Shown piece by piece: positions 36,792 through 44,591 of a stretch of DNA of 64,000 nucleotides. The notes beneath the pieces are model-generated. The model was not told the DNA's origin and made no database searches. It saw only the letters and a list, made by a program, of their open reading frames with translations. Made by a program: the position numbers and the translations under genes. Position 1 is the first letter of the stretch. Every line of letters begins with the position of its first letter. The DNA comes from Olsenella sp. oral taxon 807 (GTDB taxonomy: Bacteria > Actinomycetota > Coriobacteriia > Coriobacteriales > Atopobiaceae), in assembly GCF_001189515.2 (NCBI RefSeq), contig NZ_CP012069.2:2108001-2172000 (forward strand), in the 5' to 3' direction.

Positions 36792-36960
36792 GTTCGTGTG
36801 GGTAGGTGGTTGCGTCATCGCCCCGGTGGCGTGGCCCTCACCGCCAGGGCGGCGACGCAGGAGTGTACACAGATTGGCTAAAATGACCCCTCGGTGCCAC
36901 TTTGGGGCGTTTGTGTACACTGTTGCGACGCAATTCGCCAAGGCGTCAACCCACACGAAC
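36792..36960. promoter_or_regulatory. Inverted-repeat locus with paired GTGTACAC palindromes, site 2
   Basis: GTTCGTGTGGGT (36792-36803) faces ACCCACACGAAC (36949-36960). Inside are AGTGTACACAGAT (36862-36874) and TTTGTGTACACTGTT (36911-36925), the octamers GTGTACAC starting 50 bases apart exactly as at 16.7 kb. Both strands can encode a short peptide starting Met-Trp-Val just inside the outer repeats. Its function is unknown. Confidence 0.5.
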
Positions 36961-37094
36961 CCCCGAAGAGCTCTAAGAGACGGTTTATCGGGGTTAGGTC
37001 AACTTCCGGCCAAGGGCATTCGCTCATACCACTTGCCAAAGCCATCCGTTTCGGTCAAAGCGGCTATGCCTCCGGTTAAGAAGAAGTGTGGGTA

Positions 37095-37128
37095 AAGAAA
37101 AAGGTCAGAGACTTTTTGCCTCTGACCT
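37095..37128 (-). terminator. Terminator of tRNA-Pro, left copy
   Basis: On the minus strand AGGTCAGAG-GCAAAAAGT-CTCTGACCT is followed by TTTTTCTTT. The same structure is present in the right copy at about 39193-39227. Confidence 0.85.
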
Positions 37129-37139
37129 GTGATTTCTGG

Positions 37140-37213
37140 TCGGGACGACTGGATTTGAACCAGCGACCTCTCGGTCCCGAACCGAGCGCGCTACCAAACT
37201 GCGCTACGTCCCG
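37140..37213 (-). tRNA. tRNA-Pro (anticodon CGG), left copy
   Basis: The minus strand gives a full cloverleaf: acceptor CGGGACG/CGTCCCG with A73, D-arm GCGCAGTTTGGTAGCGC, anticodon arm CTCGG-TTCGGGA-CCGAG (anticodon CGG), and T-arm CTGGTTCAAATCCAG. It reads codon CCG. Confidence 0.95.
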
Positions 37214-37233
37214 AATCATGCCCATCTCCGCAG

Positions 37234-39183
37234 TTCCGCAGTATAGAGATCGAGTTTTCTTTCATTGTCCCTGCTGGAGTGCTCATCCTCTTGTCAAATC
37301 AGATGAATTTTTTTACTCGCGCTTCCTACCGTAGTATCATACGGACAGGGAAACGGAAGGGAGCGCGATGTACCTCAAGCAGACGCCGCAGAGGGGCGGC
37401 AGGGTCAGCCTCTCGATAGTCGAGAGCTGGTGGGACCCCGGCAAGGGCCGCTCGCGCCAACGCACCGTGGAGAACCTGGGCCACCTGGACGCCCTCGCCG
37501 CCGAGCACGCCGACCCCGTGGCCTGGGGCAGGGCGCGCGCCGCCGAGCTGACCGAGGCCAGGAGGGCGTCCGAGCAGTCGGTCCCCATCGAGGTCCACCC
37601 CGCCCAGAGGATCGACAAGCGCGCCTCCAACAGGAAGAACCTGGGGTGCGCGATAGCGCTCTCGCAGTACGCCGCGCTCGGCGTCGAGCGGCCGCTGCGC
37701 AACCGCATGCGCGGGAGGCGCGTCGGGTACGACCTTAACGCCGTGCTGAGGCTCCTCGTCTGCGAGCGGATCGTCGACCCGGGCTCGAAGAGGGCGGCCT
37801 GGCCCGACAGGGGGCGCCACTTCTTCCGCGCGGAGTTCACCGACGACGACGCCTACCGCGCGCTGGACGAGCTGGCGGCGTCGAGGGACGCCGTCGTCTC
37901 CGCGATGAACAGGTCGATCGCCGCCTCCGGAGCCCGCGACCTGTCGGCGGTGTACTACGACGTGACCAACTACTACTTCGAGGTCGACGGGGAGGACGGG
38001 CTCAGGAGGAAGGGGGTCAGCAAGGAGCGCAGGCCCAACCCCATCGTGCAGATGGGCCTGCTCCAGGACGCCAACGGCATCCCGATGGCCTACCGCAAGT
38101 TCCCCGGGAACACCGCCGACTGCCGGACGATGATCCCGGTGCTATCCGACATGAAGCGCGACTGCGGCGTCGACCGCGTCGTCACCGTGGCCGACAAGGG
38201 GCCCGACTGCTCGGAGAACATCGCCGCCGCAGCCGCCTCCGGCGACGGGTTCGTCCTCTCCCAGTCGGTGCGCGGCACCAGGTCGGACAAGGAGCTCAGG
38301 GCGTGGGTGCTCTCTGAGGAGGGCTACGAGCGCGGGGCGGGCGGCGACGCGAGGTTCAGGTCGAAGTCGAGGCAGGGCTTCAAGACCGTCCACCTCAGGG
38401 CGGCCGACACGGCGTCGGGCAGGGCCCAGGACGTGCGCATCGACGTCAAGTACGTGGCCTTCTGGTCCGAGAGGTACGCACGCCGGGCACGCCGCGAGCG
38501 GGAGAGGGTCATCGAGAAGGCCAGGGGGCTCGTGGCGAACCCGGGCGCCTACACGAGGGCCACCAGCCACGGGGCCGCCCGGTTCGTCAGGAACCTGCAC
38601 TTCGACGGCAAGACCGGGGAGGTCATCGAGACGCGCAGGCTGGAGCTCGACGAGGAGGCCATCGCCGAGGCCGAGAGGTGCGACGGCTACTACCTCATCG
38701 TCACCAGCGAGACCGGCTGGCCAGACGGCAAGGTCATCGACACCTACCGGGAGCTCTGGAGGATAGAGGAGTCGTTCAGGGTCACGAAGTCCGAACTCAG
38801 GACGCGACCCGTCTACGTGTGGACGCCTCGGCACATAGAGGCTCACCTCCTCGTCTGCTACGTGGCGCTCACGATACTGCGGCTGCTGCAGCGCGCGACC
38901 GGCCTGCCCTGCGGACGCATCCGCGAGGAGATCGCCGCCATGTCGGGCACCAACGTGGACGCCAACTGGTGGGTCTTCGACCATCGCACAAATGAGTCTG
39001 ACCTGCTCGTGGGGGCCGTGGGTCTGGAGGACCTCAAGCTTAGGGTCCTGACCACGGGCAGGGCGACGGAGATCCTGGCAAAGGCGGCAAAGGGTAGGAT
39101 ACCGCAGGCAAAATGATCATGGGGGACAAGACATGTCCGCAGGCCTGGGCCCCTTTTATTTGAAATTTGCTGCGGAAGTCAGG
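37234..39183 (+). mobile_element. IS1634-family insertion sequence
   Basis: About 1950 bp between the two long direct repeats. TTCCGCAG at 37234 is inverted as CTGCGGAA at 39170-39177, close to the right end, so the terminal repeats are short or offset by six bases. One intact transposase gene lies inside. Elements of this family (IS1549, IS1634) are known for target duplications that are very long and variable in length. Confidence 0.85.
37368..39116 (+). CDS. IS1634-family DDE transposase
   Basis: 582 residues, intact. The IS1634 pattern is present: N-terminal YLKQTPQRGGRVSLSIVESW, RTVENLGHLD, LRLLVCERIVDPGSKRAA, the first Asp in VYYDVTNYYFEV, GLLQDANGIPMAYRKFPGNTAD, in blocks, the second Asp in VVTVADKGPDC, and YRELWRIEESFRVTKSELRTRPVY with the catalytic Glu, followed by HIEAHLLVCYVAL. 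ATG with AAGGGAGCGCG upstream. It probably can still transpose. Confidence 0.95.
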   Translation: MYLKQTPQRGGRVSLSIVESWWDPGKGRSRQRTVENLGHLDALAAEHADPVAWGRARAAELTEARRASEQSVPIEVHPAQRIDKRASNRKNLGCAIALSQYAALGVERPLRNRMRGRRVGYDLNAVLRLLVCERIVDPGSKRAAWPDRGRHFFRAEFTDDDAYRALDELAASRDAVVSAMNRSIAASGARDLSAVYYDVTNYYFEVDGEDGLRRKGVSKERRPNPIVQMGLLQDANGIPMAYRKFPGNTADCRTMIPVLSDMKRDCGVDRVVTVADKGPDCSENIAAAAASGDGFVLSQSVRGTRSDKELRAWVLSEEGYERGAGGDARFRSKSRQGFKTVHLRAADTASGRAQDVRIDVKYVAFWSERYARRARRERERVIEKARGLVANPGAYTRATSHGAARFVRNLHFDGKTGEVIETRRLELDEEAIAEAERCDGYYLIVTSETGWPDGKVIDTYRELWRIEESFRVTKSELRTRPVYVWTPRHIEAHLLVCYVALTILRLLQRATGLPCGRIREEIAAMSGTNVDANWWVFDHRTNESDLLVGAVGLEDLKLRVLTTGRATEILAKAAKGRIPQAK

Positions 39184-39332
39184 GTGTGGGTAAAGAAAAA
39201 GGTCAGAGACTTTTTGCCTCTGACCTGATGATTTCTGGTCGGGACGACTGGATTTGAACCAGCGACCTCTCGGTCCCGAACCGAGCGCGCTACCAAACTG
39301 CGCTACGTCCCGAATCATGCCCATCTCCGCAG
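39184..39332. repeat. Long direct repeat, right copy (target duplication)
   Basis: 149 bases, one more than the left copy. It continues into the ispE side and so probably represents the original chromosomal site. Confidence 0.9.
39239..39312 (-). tRNA. tRNA-Pro (anticodon CGG), right copy
   Basis: Identical in sequence to the left copy, with its own upstream bases and terminator. It lies about 120 bases from the ispE 3' end on the same strand. Confidence 0.95.
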
Positions 39333-39430
39333 AGCGGCACGGCCTCTCGCACGACCGCCCAAAACCCATCGCGACCGCTTGTCTGTACCGATCGCCGCCA
39401 GACTGCGCCGTGCCCCACGGCATGGATACT

Positions 39431-40402
39431 TTAGCAGAACTGCGCCTTCGAACCAACCGTCTCGCAGGAGATCGACCACCAATCTTCGCAAGCCTCCCGT
39501 GCTGCCGCAGCTATCCTCCTCGCGCTCATCGCGGTGTCGCACAGCGCAAACGCACAGCTGCCCGAGCCCGTGACCTGAGCTCCCATCACGCCCTCCTGTG
39601 CACGGAGCCAGCGGGTGACCTCACCGCAGGCCGGCACGAGGCGCTCCGACGCGGAAGCGAGGTTGTTATGGAGCCGCGACGCCACCGCCTGGCGATCGCC
39701 TGCCGCCAAGGCATCGCACATCGCATCTGCAGGCTCGGGCATCTCGGGCGCGACGTCAAACTCGCGGTACGCCTCTGCCGTAGAGACGCCCGCACGCGGA
39801 CGCACGAGTACGACGGGAAGGCCATCCATCTGGGGAAACACACGCTCAACCACATCTCCCGCCCCTGTGAGCAGCGAGGGCGCCGGGTGCAGGAAGAACG
39901 CGACGTCCGCGCCGACCGAGCGGGCAACGTTGACCACACGCGGGTTACCTGCAGCCGCATCCACGTCGATGCCCCACAGCTGACAGAGCGCCAAGATGAC
40001 GCTTGCGGCATCGGATGACGCGCCACCGAGACCGCTCTGAGAAGGAATGCGCTTCTCGATGCGTATGGCATAGGTAGGTGGGCGACCGAACTCCTCGCAA
40101 AGCCGCGTCGCCGCGATCCAGGCAGTGTTCTCTCGAGAGGGAACTCCCACGTCCTCACTCAACAAGAGCGCAGGACCCACACCCTCCGCACCGGTAGCGC
40201 CCCGCTCGATCACTGTCACGAGATCAGCGAGGCTGAGCGCCACCATAACTGAGTCCGTGTGGTGATACCCACGCCCATCTCGACCGGGATAGACTCCCAG
40301 ATGCAGATTGAGCTTAGCCGGGGCACGCAGCTTGACTGCGTGGCGGTGCGGATCATCTGCCGCGCGAGAAGGCGCAAGGCCAGCGGCCGACGCTGTGTCC
40401 AC
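39431..40402 (-). CDS. ispE: 4-diphosphocytidyl-2-C-methyl-D-erythritol kinase
   Basis: IspE phosphorylates CDP-ME in the MEP pathway, between the IspD and IspF steps whose genes are at the left end of this window. GHMP kinase motifs are visible: VKLRAPAKLNLHLGVYPGRD at the N-terminus (residues ~22-41), IPSQSGLGGASSDAASVILA (ATP loop) in the middle and QVTGSGSCAFAL near the end. I take the GTG at 40402, which follows GGAGGAATAGGGGC at the end of veg and gives 323 residues. The longer open frame upstream overlaps veg and is not family-like. Confidence 0.94.
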   Translation of the reverse strand: MDTASAAGLAPSRAADDPHRHAVKLRAPAKLNLHLGVYPGRDGRGYHHTDSVMVALSLADLVTVIERGATGAEGVGPALLLSEDVGVPSRENTAWIAATRLCEEFGRPPTYAIRIEKRIPSQSGLGGASSDAASVILALCQLWGIDVDAAAGNPRVVNVARSVGADVAFFLHPAPSLLTGAGDVVERVFPQMDGLPVVLVRPRAGVSTAEAYREFDVAPEMPEPADAMCDALAAGDRQAVASRLHNNLASASERLVPACGEVTRWLRAQEGVMGAQVTGSGSCAFALCDTAMSARRIAAAAREACEDWWSISCETVGSKAQFC

Positions 40403-40406
40403 GCCC

Positions 40407-40697
40407 CTATTCCTCCTCGGAGAAGTCGAGCAGACGCTCCCCCGTATCGGGATCGTAGATCTCGACCGTCGAGGTGAGCACGTCAACGTATTGGTACGAC
40501 TGACGTGACTTGCGCCCACGTCTCTCCTCGACCTCAATGATGAACAGGGCATCATAGGTCCCCACGAGGATGCCTGTACGCTCGATGGTGCGAGAGCGAC
40601 CGAGGTTTGCGCGGACCTTCAGACGCGTGTTCTTGAGTCCCTCAAGTTCGGTATAAATCTGGTCTATTCTGTTGGCAGGCGGAATTTCCTCTTCCAT
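40407..40697 (-). CDS. veg: Veg-family protein (DUF1021)
   Basis: 96 residues. The core RANLGRSRTIERTGILVGTYDALFIIEV, in blocks, with YQYVDVLTSTVEIYD is the SH3-like fold of Veg proteins, which in Bacillus influence biofilm matrix genes. The acidic tail LDFSEEE is short. It ends four bases before the ispE start, so the two are one transcription unit. veg next to ispE is a common order in Gram-positive bacteria. Confidence 0.92.
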   Translation of the reverse strand: MEEEIPPANRIDQIYTELEGLKNTRLKVRANLGRSRTIERTGILVGTYDALFIIEVEERRGRKSRQSYQYVDVLTSTVEIYDPDTGERLLDFSEEE

Positions 40698-40883
40698 TTA
40701 AACCTCCAAGAGGCAGCGTAGCGCAGCGGCGCGCTACGAACCACAGTGGTGCAAGCATCCATTTTATGGCAAGATATGCCGTGCGGACGTATGTTCACGA
40801 AAGGCAGATAGCAACGCTGATTATCGCGAATACTACACCCAAATGACACTGAACGACCAGCTTGAGATATGTGAGGCTACAGT

Positions 40884-41975
40884 ATGCTGAATAAAGCGAG
40901 AGCCAGCGAGGTCATGAGGCGGCTGGGAACAATGGGTCTCTCGCAGGCCCTGATCTGCGATCCCCTGTCCATCTGGTATCTGACGGGCTACTACACCGAG
41001 CCCTACGAGCGCTTCCTTGCCCTGTACCTGACGGGATCGTGCAACAAGGCCGAGGGCGTGCTCTTCGCGAACTACCTCTTTCCCGACGCGACAACTGCCG
41101 CCGACAGGCTCGTTCTGTACTCAGATGCCGACGATCCCATCGCACTTGTGGCGGGTGAGACGAACTATGGGCAGACGCTGGGAGTGGACAAGGAGCTCAC
41201 AGCCCGCTGGTTGCTGCCGCTCATGGAGGCGAGGGCTGGGAGTGGCTTTGCCTTGGCGTCAGGCGCGGTCGATGCGGCGCGCTCGATCAAGTCCGCAGAG
41301 GAGCAAGACCTGATGCGCGAGGCCAGCCGCGTGAACGACAAGGCCATGGCCTGGCTTACCACTCAGGTGCATGTGGGCGCGACCGAGCGCGAGATCGCAT
41401 CGAGACTACTCGACGAGTATCGAAGGCTGGGAGCGGACGACCACTCGTTTGAGCCCATCGTGAGCTTTGGCGTGAACGCCGCAGATCCCCACCACGAGCC
41501 AGACGACACGACGCTCGCCCCAGGCCAGATGGTCCTCTTTGATGTGGGCTGCAAGCGTCGGTGGTACTGTTCCGACATGACGCGCACCTTCTTCACGGCA
41601 AAGCCCACGGCCCGACAGCTCGAGGTGTATGAGACGGTGCGCCGCGCGAACGAGGCAGCGGAGGCCATCGTCCGGCCCGGTGTGAGCTTTGCCGAGATAG
41701 ACCTGACGGCGCGACGTCTGATAGAGGACGCTGGCTTTGGGCGGTACTTCACGCACCGCCTCGGACACCAGATCGGCCTTCAGGACCATGAGCTAGGCGA
41801 CGTCTCGGCAGCACACGACGAGCCGGTACAAGCGGGACAGTGCTTCTCCATTGAGCCAGGCATCTACATAGAGGGCGAGATAGGCGTGCGCATCGAAGAC
41901 CTGCTCATCGTGACCGAGGATGGCTGCGAGCTGCTGAATCACTATGAGAAGGCCCCGACGGTGCTTGAGACGTAG
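40884..41975 (+). CDS. M24-family Xaa-Pro peptidase
   Basis: 363 residues. The N-terminal creatinase-like domain (LICDPLSIWYLTGYYTEP) is followed by the pita-bread metalloprotease domain. Its five metal ligands are recognisable: Asp in LFDVGCKRRWYCSD (two Asp), His in HRLGHQIGL, Glu in FSIEPGIY and Glu in VRIEDLLIV. This fits aminopeptidase P/prolidase-type enzymes that free N-terminal residues from Pro. Cytoplasmic; no signal. Monocistronic, divergent from veg and convergent with nagB, sharing a hairpin at the end. Confidence 0.93.
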   Translation: MLNKARASEVMRRLGTMGLSQALICDPLSIWYLTGYYTEPYERFLALYLTGSCNKAEGVLFANYLFPDATTAADRLVLYSDADDPIALVAGETNYGQTLGVDKELTARWLLPLMEARAGSGFALASGAVDAARSIKSAEEQDLMREASRVNDKAMAWLTTQVHVGATEREIASRLLDEYRRLGADDHSFEPIVSFGVNAADPHHEPDDTTLAPGQMVLFDVGCKRRWYCSDMTRTFFTAKPTARQLEVYETVRRANEAAEAIVRPGVSFAEIDLTARRLIEDAGFGRYFTHRLGHQIGLQDHELGDVSAAHDEPVQAGQCFSIEPGIYIEGEIGVRIEDLLIVTEDGCELLNHYEKAPTVLET

Positions 41976-41986
41976 CCGTCAGGGCC
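41951..41986. terminator. Hairpin between the peptidase and nagB
   Basis: GGCCCCGACGG and CCGTCAGGGCC pair across the peptidase stop codon. There is no clear T-run, so efficiency is uncertain. Confidence 0.45.
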
Positions 41987-42040
41987 TGCCTGGAGCCCTC
42001 CTAGGTCACAGGGACGTACGGTGGTCCCTCGCCCTCCTCC

Positions 42041-42766
42041 CTAGCAAGCCGAAAGCGCAGCGGCATCAGCTATCACAATGCAGTCCGGGTGCAGCTGCAG
42101 TACGGAGGCAGGGCAGGCCGGCGTCACGGGCCCGTAGCACATCGCGTGTACGGCATCTGCCTTGGCCGTTCCGCTCGCGATCACCAAGATGCGACGTGCA
42201 TGCATGATGGCGCCGATACCAAGGGTGTAGGCCTGCCTCGGCACCTCGTCGATGCTCTCGAACAGGCGGCTGTTAGCTTTGATGGTGCTCTCGGTCAGGT
42301 CGACGCAGTGTGTGCCAACGACAAACTCGTCACCCGGCTCGTTGAAGCCAATGTGCCCGTTGTTGCCGATGCCCAAAAGCTGCAGGTCAATGCCACCGGC
42401 AGCCTCGATTGCCGCGTCGTAGTTCGCGCAGGTCGAGGCGGCGTCCTCGTTCGACCCGTCCGGCACGTGCGTCCGCGTCACGTCGATGTCCACCCGCGAG
42501 AACAGGTTCTCCCACATGAAGTGGTGGTAGCTCTGCGGGTCATCGTGCGTAAGGCCTCGGTACTCATCCAAGTTGTAGCTCTGGACCTGAGCAAAGCTTA
42601 TCTTGCCTGCAGCGCACATCTCGACCAGGCGCACGTAGGCACCCAAGGGCGTGCTGCCCGTGGCCAGGCCCAAGGTCGAGTTCGGCTGTAAGGTCAGCTG
42701 TGCTGCGATCACGGCTGCGGCATGCTCGCTCATATGGTTATAGTCACGCGTGCGAATGATTCTCAT
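42041..42766 (-). CDS. nagB: Glucosamine-6-phosphate deaminase
   Basis: NagB converts glucosamine-6-P to fructose-6-P and ammonia. The family blocks are clear: LGLATGSTPLGAYVRL (phosphate loop), YNLDEYRGL, and LLGIGNNGHIGFNEPG with the catalytic Asp/His area. The length of 241 fits. I choose the ATG at 42766 because AGGAG lies about ten bases ahead of it, whereas the ATG three codons upstream touches the AGGAG. No nagA or PTS gene is nearby. Confidence 0.95.
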   Translation of the reverse strand: MRIIRTRDYNHMSEHAAAVIAAQLTLQPNSTLGLATGSTPLGAYVRLVEMCAAGKISFAQVQSYNLDEYRGLTHDDPQSYHHFMWENLFSRVDIDVTRTHVPDGSNEDAASTCANYDAAIEAAGGIDLQLLGIGNNGHIGFNEPGDEFVVGTHCVDLTESTIKANSRLFESIDEVPRQAYTLGIGAIMHARRILVIASGTAKADAVHAMCYGPVTPACPASVLQLHPDCIVIADAAALSAC

Positions 42767-42848
42767 GGTTCTCATCTCCTATAGTCTGTTCCATAGCTTG
42801 ACTCACGTGTCCAAAGCGCACAAGCGCATGATACGGAAGATACACGGC

Positions 42849-43496
42849 CTACAGCTTACTCGCTAGGTCAACAAGCGCATGGTGTCGGTGAGAGACAGAG
42901 TTCTTCTCGGCAGGCGTAAGTTCGGCCATGGTCCTACCTGTGACTTCGTCGAGCGCAAACAGGGGATCGTATCCAAAGCCACCCGTGCCCCGACGCACAC
43001 GACCAATGGAGCCTGCGCAGTCGCCCTCACCCGAGAGAACCCGCTCGCCCTTTTCATCCCTCAGCACGAGCACGACCGTGCTGTGAAAGTGGGCCGTCCG
43101 CCTTCCTTCGGGAACGCTCGCGAGCTCGGCAAGCAGCTTGTCGTTGTTGGCGTCATCGTCACCATGCCTGCCCGCCCAGCGCGCGGAGTGGACCCCCGGA
43201 GCGCCCCCTAAGGCGTCCACGCACAGGCCCGAGTCGTCTGCGACCGCCATGGCAAGCCCCGTCTCGTCGAGCGCCGCGCGGGCCTTGATGAGGGCGTTCT
43301 CAAGGAAGGTCTGACCGTCCTCGACCGGGTCGGGAAAGTCTCCCAGCTCGCTGAGGGCCACAAAGTGCATGCCTCCCATAATGGGCGCGAGGATGGCCCT
43401 TATCTCGTCCAGCTTGTGGGCGTTGCCCGTCGCGACGACGACGGTCGCCTTTGGGTCCAGCCCAGCGAGTCCCAACTCGTCCACATCAGTCACCAT
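42849..43496 (-). CDS. rdgB: XTP/dITP diphosphatase (RdgB/HAM1)
   Basis: House-cleaning nucleotidase that removes deaminated purine nucleotides. Motifs: VVATGNAHKLDEIRAIL at the start, DGQTFLENALIKARAA, VADDSGLCVDALGGAPGVHSARW, in blocks, GFGYDPLFAL and SHRHHAL at the end. The ATG at 43496 has GAAGGAGTGGCT upstream; nine more codons are open ahead of it. It follows rph by ~70 bases on the same strand, the classic rph-rdgB pair. Confidence 0.96.
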   Translation of the reverse strand: MVTDVDELGLAGLDPKATVVVATGNAHKLDEIRAILAPIMGGMHFVALSELGDFPDPVEDGQTFLENALIKARAALDETGLAMAVADDSGLCVDALGGAPGVHSARWAGRHGDDDANNDKLLAELASVPEGRRTAHFHSTVVLVLRDEKGERVLSGEGDCAGSIGRVRRGTGGFGYDPLFALDEVTGRTMAELTPAEKNSVSHRHHALVDLASKL

Positions 43497-43568
43497 AGCC
43501 ACTCCTTCATCCTGCCGCCTCATGACCCTCGGCTCCCCCGCGCGGGCAAGAGACCCGCATCTGTCGGA

Positions 43569-44345
43569 CTAGCCCGACGAGCTGTGGCCAGAAAACCCCG
43601 TCACCTCGCCCTGAAGCTCGATGAGCCTGGCTATGCCCGTCTGCCCCAGGTCAAGCAGGCAGGCGAGCTGCGAGCGATCGATGGTGGCGCGCTCGGCGGT
43701 ACCCTGCACTTCCACGATGCCACCCGTATCGGTGCCCACGAGGTTCATGTCAACCTGAGCATTGGAGTCCTCGGGGTAGTCAAGATCAAGGAGGGGGCGT
43801 CCCTCCACCATACCCATGCTGATGGCCGCCACCTGTCCCGTGAGCGGCAGGCGATGAAGCTTATCTACCTCCACGTAGCCCATGAGCGCTTCGTAAAGCG
43901 CCACCCATGCGCCTGTGATGGATGCCGTACGCGTTCCGCCGTCGGCCTGAAGCACGTCACAGTCGCAGGTTACCGTGAGGTCGCCGAGCCGGCGCAGATC
44001 GACCACCGCGCGCAGGCTGCGCCCCACCAATCGCTCTATCTCCATGGAACGACCCTTGCGCCCCCTGTACTCACGCCTGCTCCGCGTGTTGGTGGCGGCC
44101 GGCAGCATCGCGTACTCGGCCGTGACCCAGCCCTGGCGAGAACCCCTGCGCCAGGCGGGCACGCCCTCCTCAATCGTCGCGGTGCAGATCACGCGCGTGT
44201 CGCCGAACTCGGCAAGGCAGGAGCCGTCAGCGTTCTTCATGACCCCCGGCGTGAGGGTAACGGGACGCAGCTGGTCCGCCGCCCGCCCATATGAGCGCAC
44301 CGATGTCCGTGCGGCCAGATCAACCCCGCCGCTCGCATCGTCCAT
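43569..44345 (-). CDS. rph: Ribonuclease PH
   Basis: Phosphorolytic exoribonuclease that trims tRNA 3' ends. 258 residues with RPVTLTPG, FGDTRVICTAT, the RSRREYRGRKGRSMEIERLV block, VTCDCDVLQADGGTRTASITG, in blocks, and SMGMVEGRPLLDLDYPED. All match the family. The N-terminus is some ten residues longer than typical. It begins just beyond tRNA-Val on the same strand and could be transcribed together with it, as seen for other tRNA-rph arrangements. Confidence 0.96.
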   Translation of the reverse strand: MDDASGGVDLAARTSVRSYGRAADQLRPVTLTPGVMKNADGSCLAEFGDTRVICTATIEEGVPAWRRGSRQGWVTAEYAMLPAATNTRSRREYRGRKGRSMEIERLVGRSLRAVVDLRRLGDLTVTCDCDVLQADGGTRTASITGAWVALYEALMGYVEVDKLHRLPLTGQVAAISMGMVEGRPLLDLDYPEDSNAQVDMNLVGTDTGGIVEVQGTAERATIDRSQLACLLDLGQTGIARLIELQGEVTGFSGHSSSG

Positions 44346-44405
44346 GAGACTTCCCCCACATCATAAAAACGGACCTCGCGTGAGCGAGGCCCGAGACCGT
44401 CATGG

Positions 44406-44478
44406 TGGGCGATGAGGGATTTGAACCCCCGGCCTTGTGCGTGTAAAGCACCTGCGCTAGCCACTGCGCCAATCGCCC
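44406..44478 (-). tRNA. tRNA-Val (anticodon TAC)
   Basis: The minus strand folds with acceptor GGGCGAT/ATCGCCC and A73, D-arm GCGCAGTGGCTAGCGC, anticodon loop TTTACAC (TAC) and T-arm CGGGGGTTCAAATCCCT. The anticodon stem has one mismatch at its outer pair. Reads GTA. Confidence 0.9.
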
Positions 44479-44591
44479 CTGCAGACGAAGTGTATCACAG
44501 GATGCGGCTTCCTTCGTGTCTCTTCGCGTGGATACTGCGTTTTTGCCAACCAAGAGAATCGCACGTCTCGCCACAGGCTATACTAGGCTTT

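Larger units (their letters stand above)
37086..37233. repeat. Long direct repeat, left copy (target duplication)
   Basis: 148 bases carrying the terminator and whole tRNA-Pro. Identical to 39184-39332 except for one inserted base near the terminator. The two copies exactly flank the IS1634-family element. Confidence 0.9.

Noticed and set aside
37141-39332. The two tRNA-Pro copies as attL and attR of a large integrative element
   Set aside because: The repeats cover the whole tRNA with both flanks and sit flush against an IS1634 element of a family known for long target duplications, which explains them more simply.
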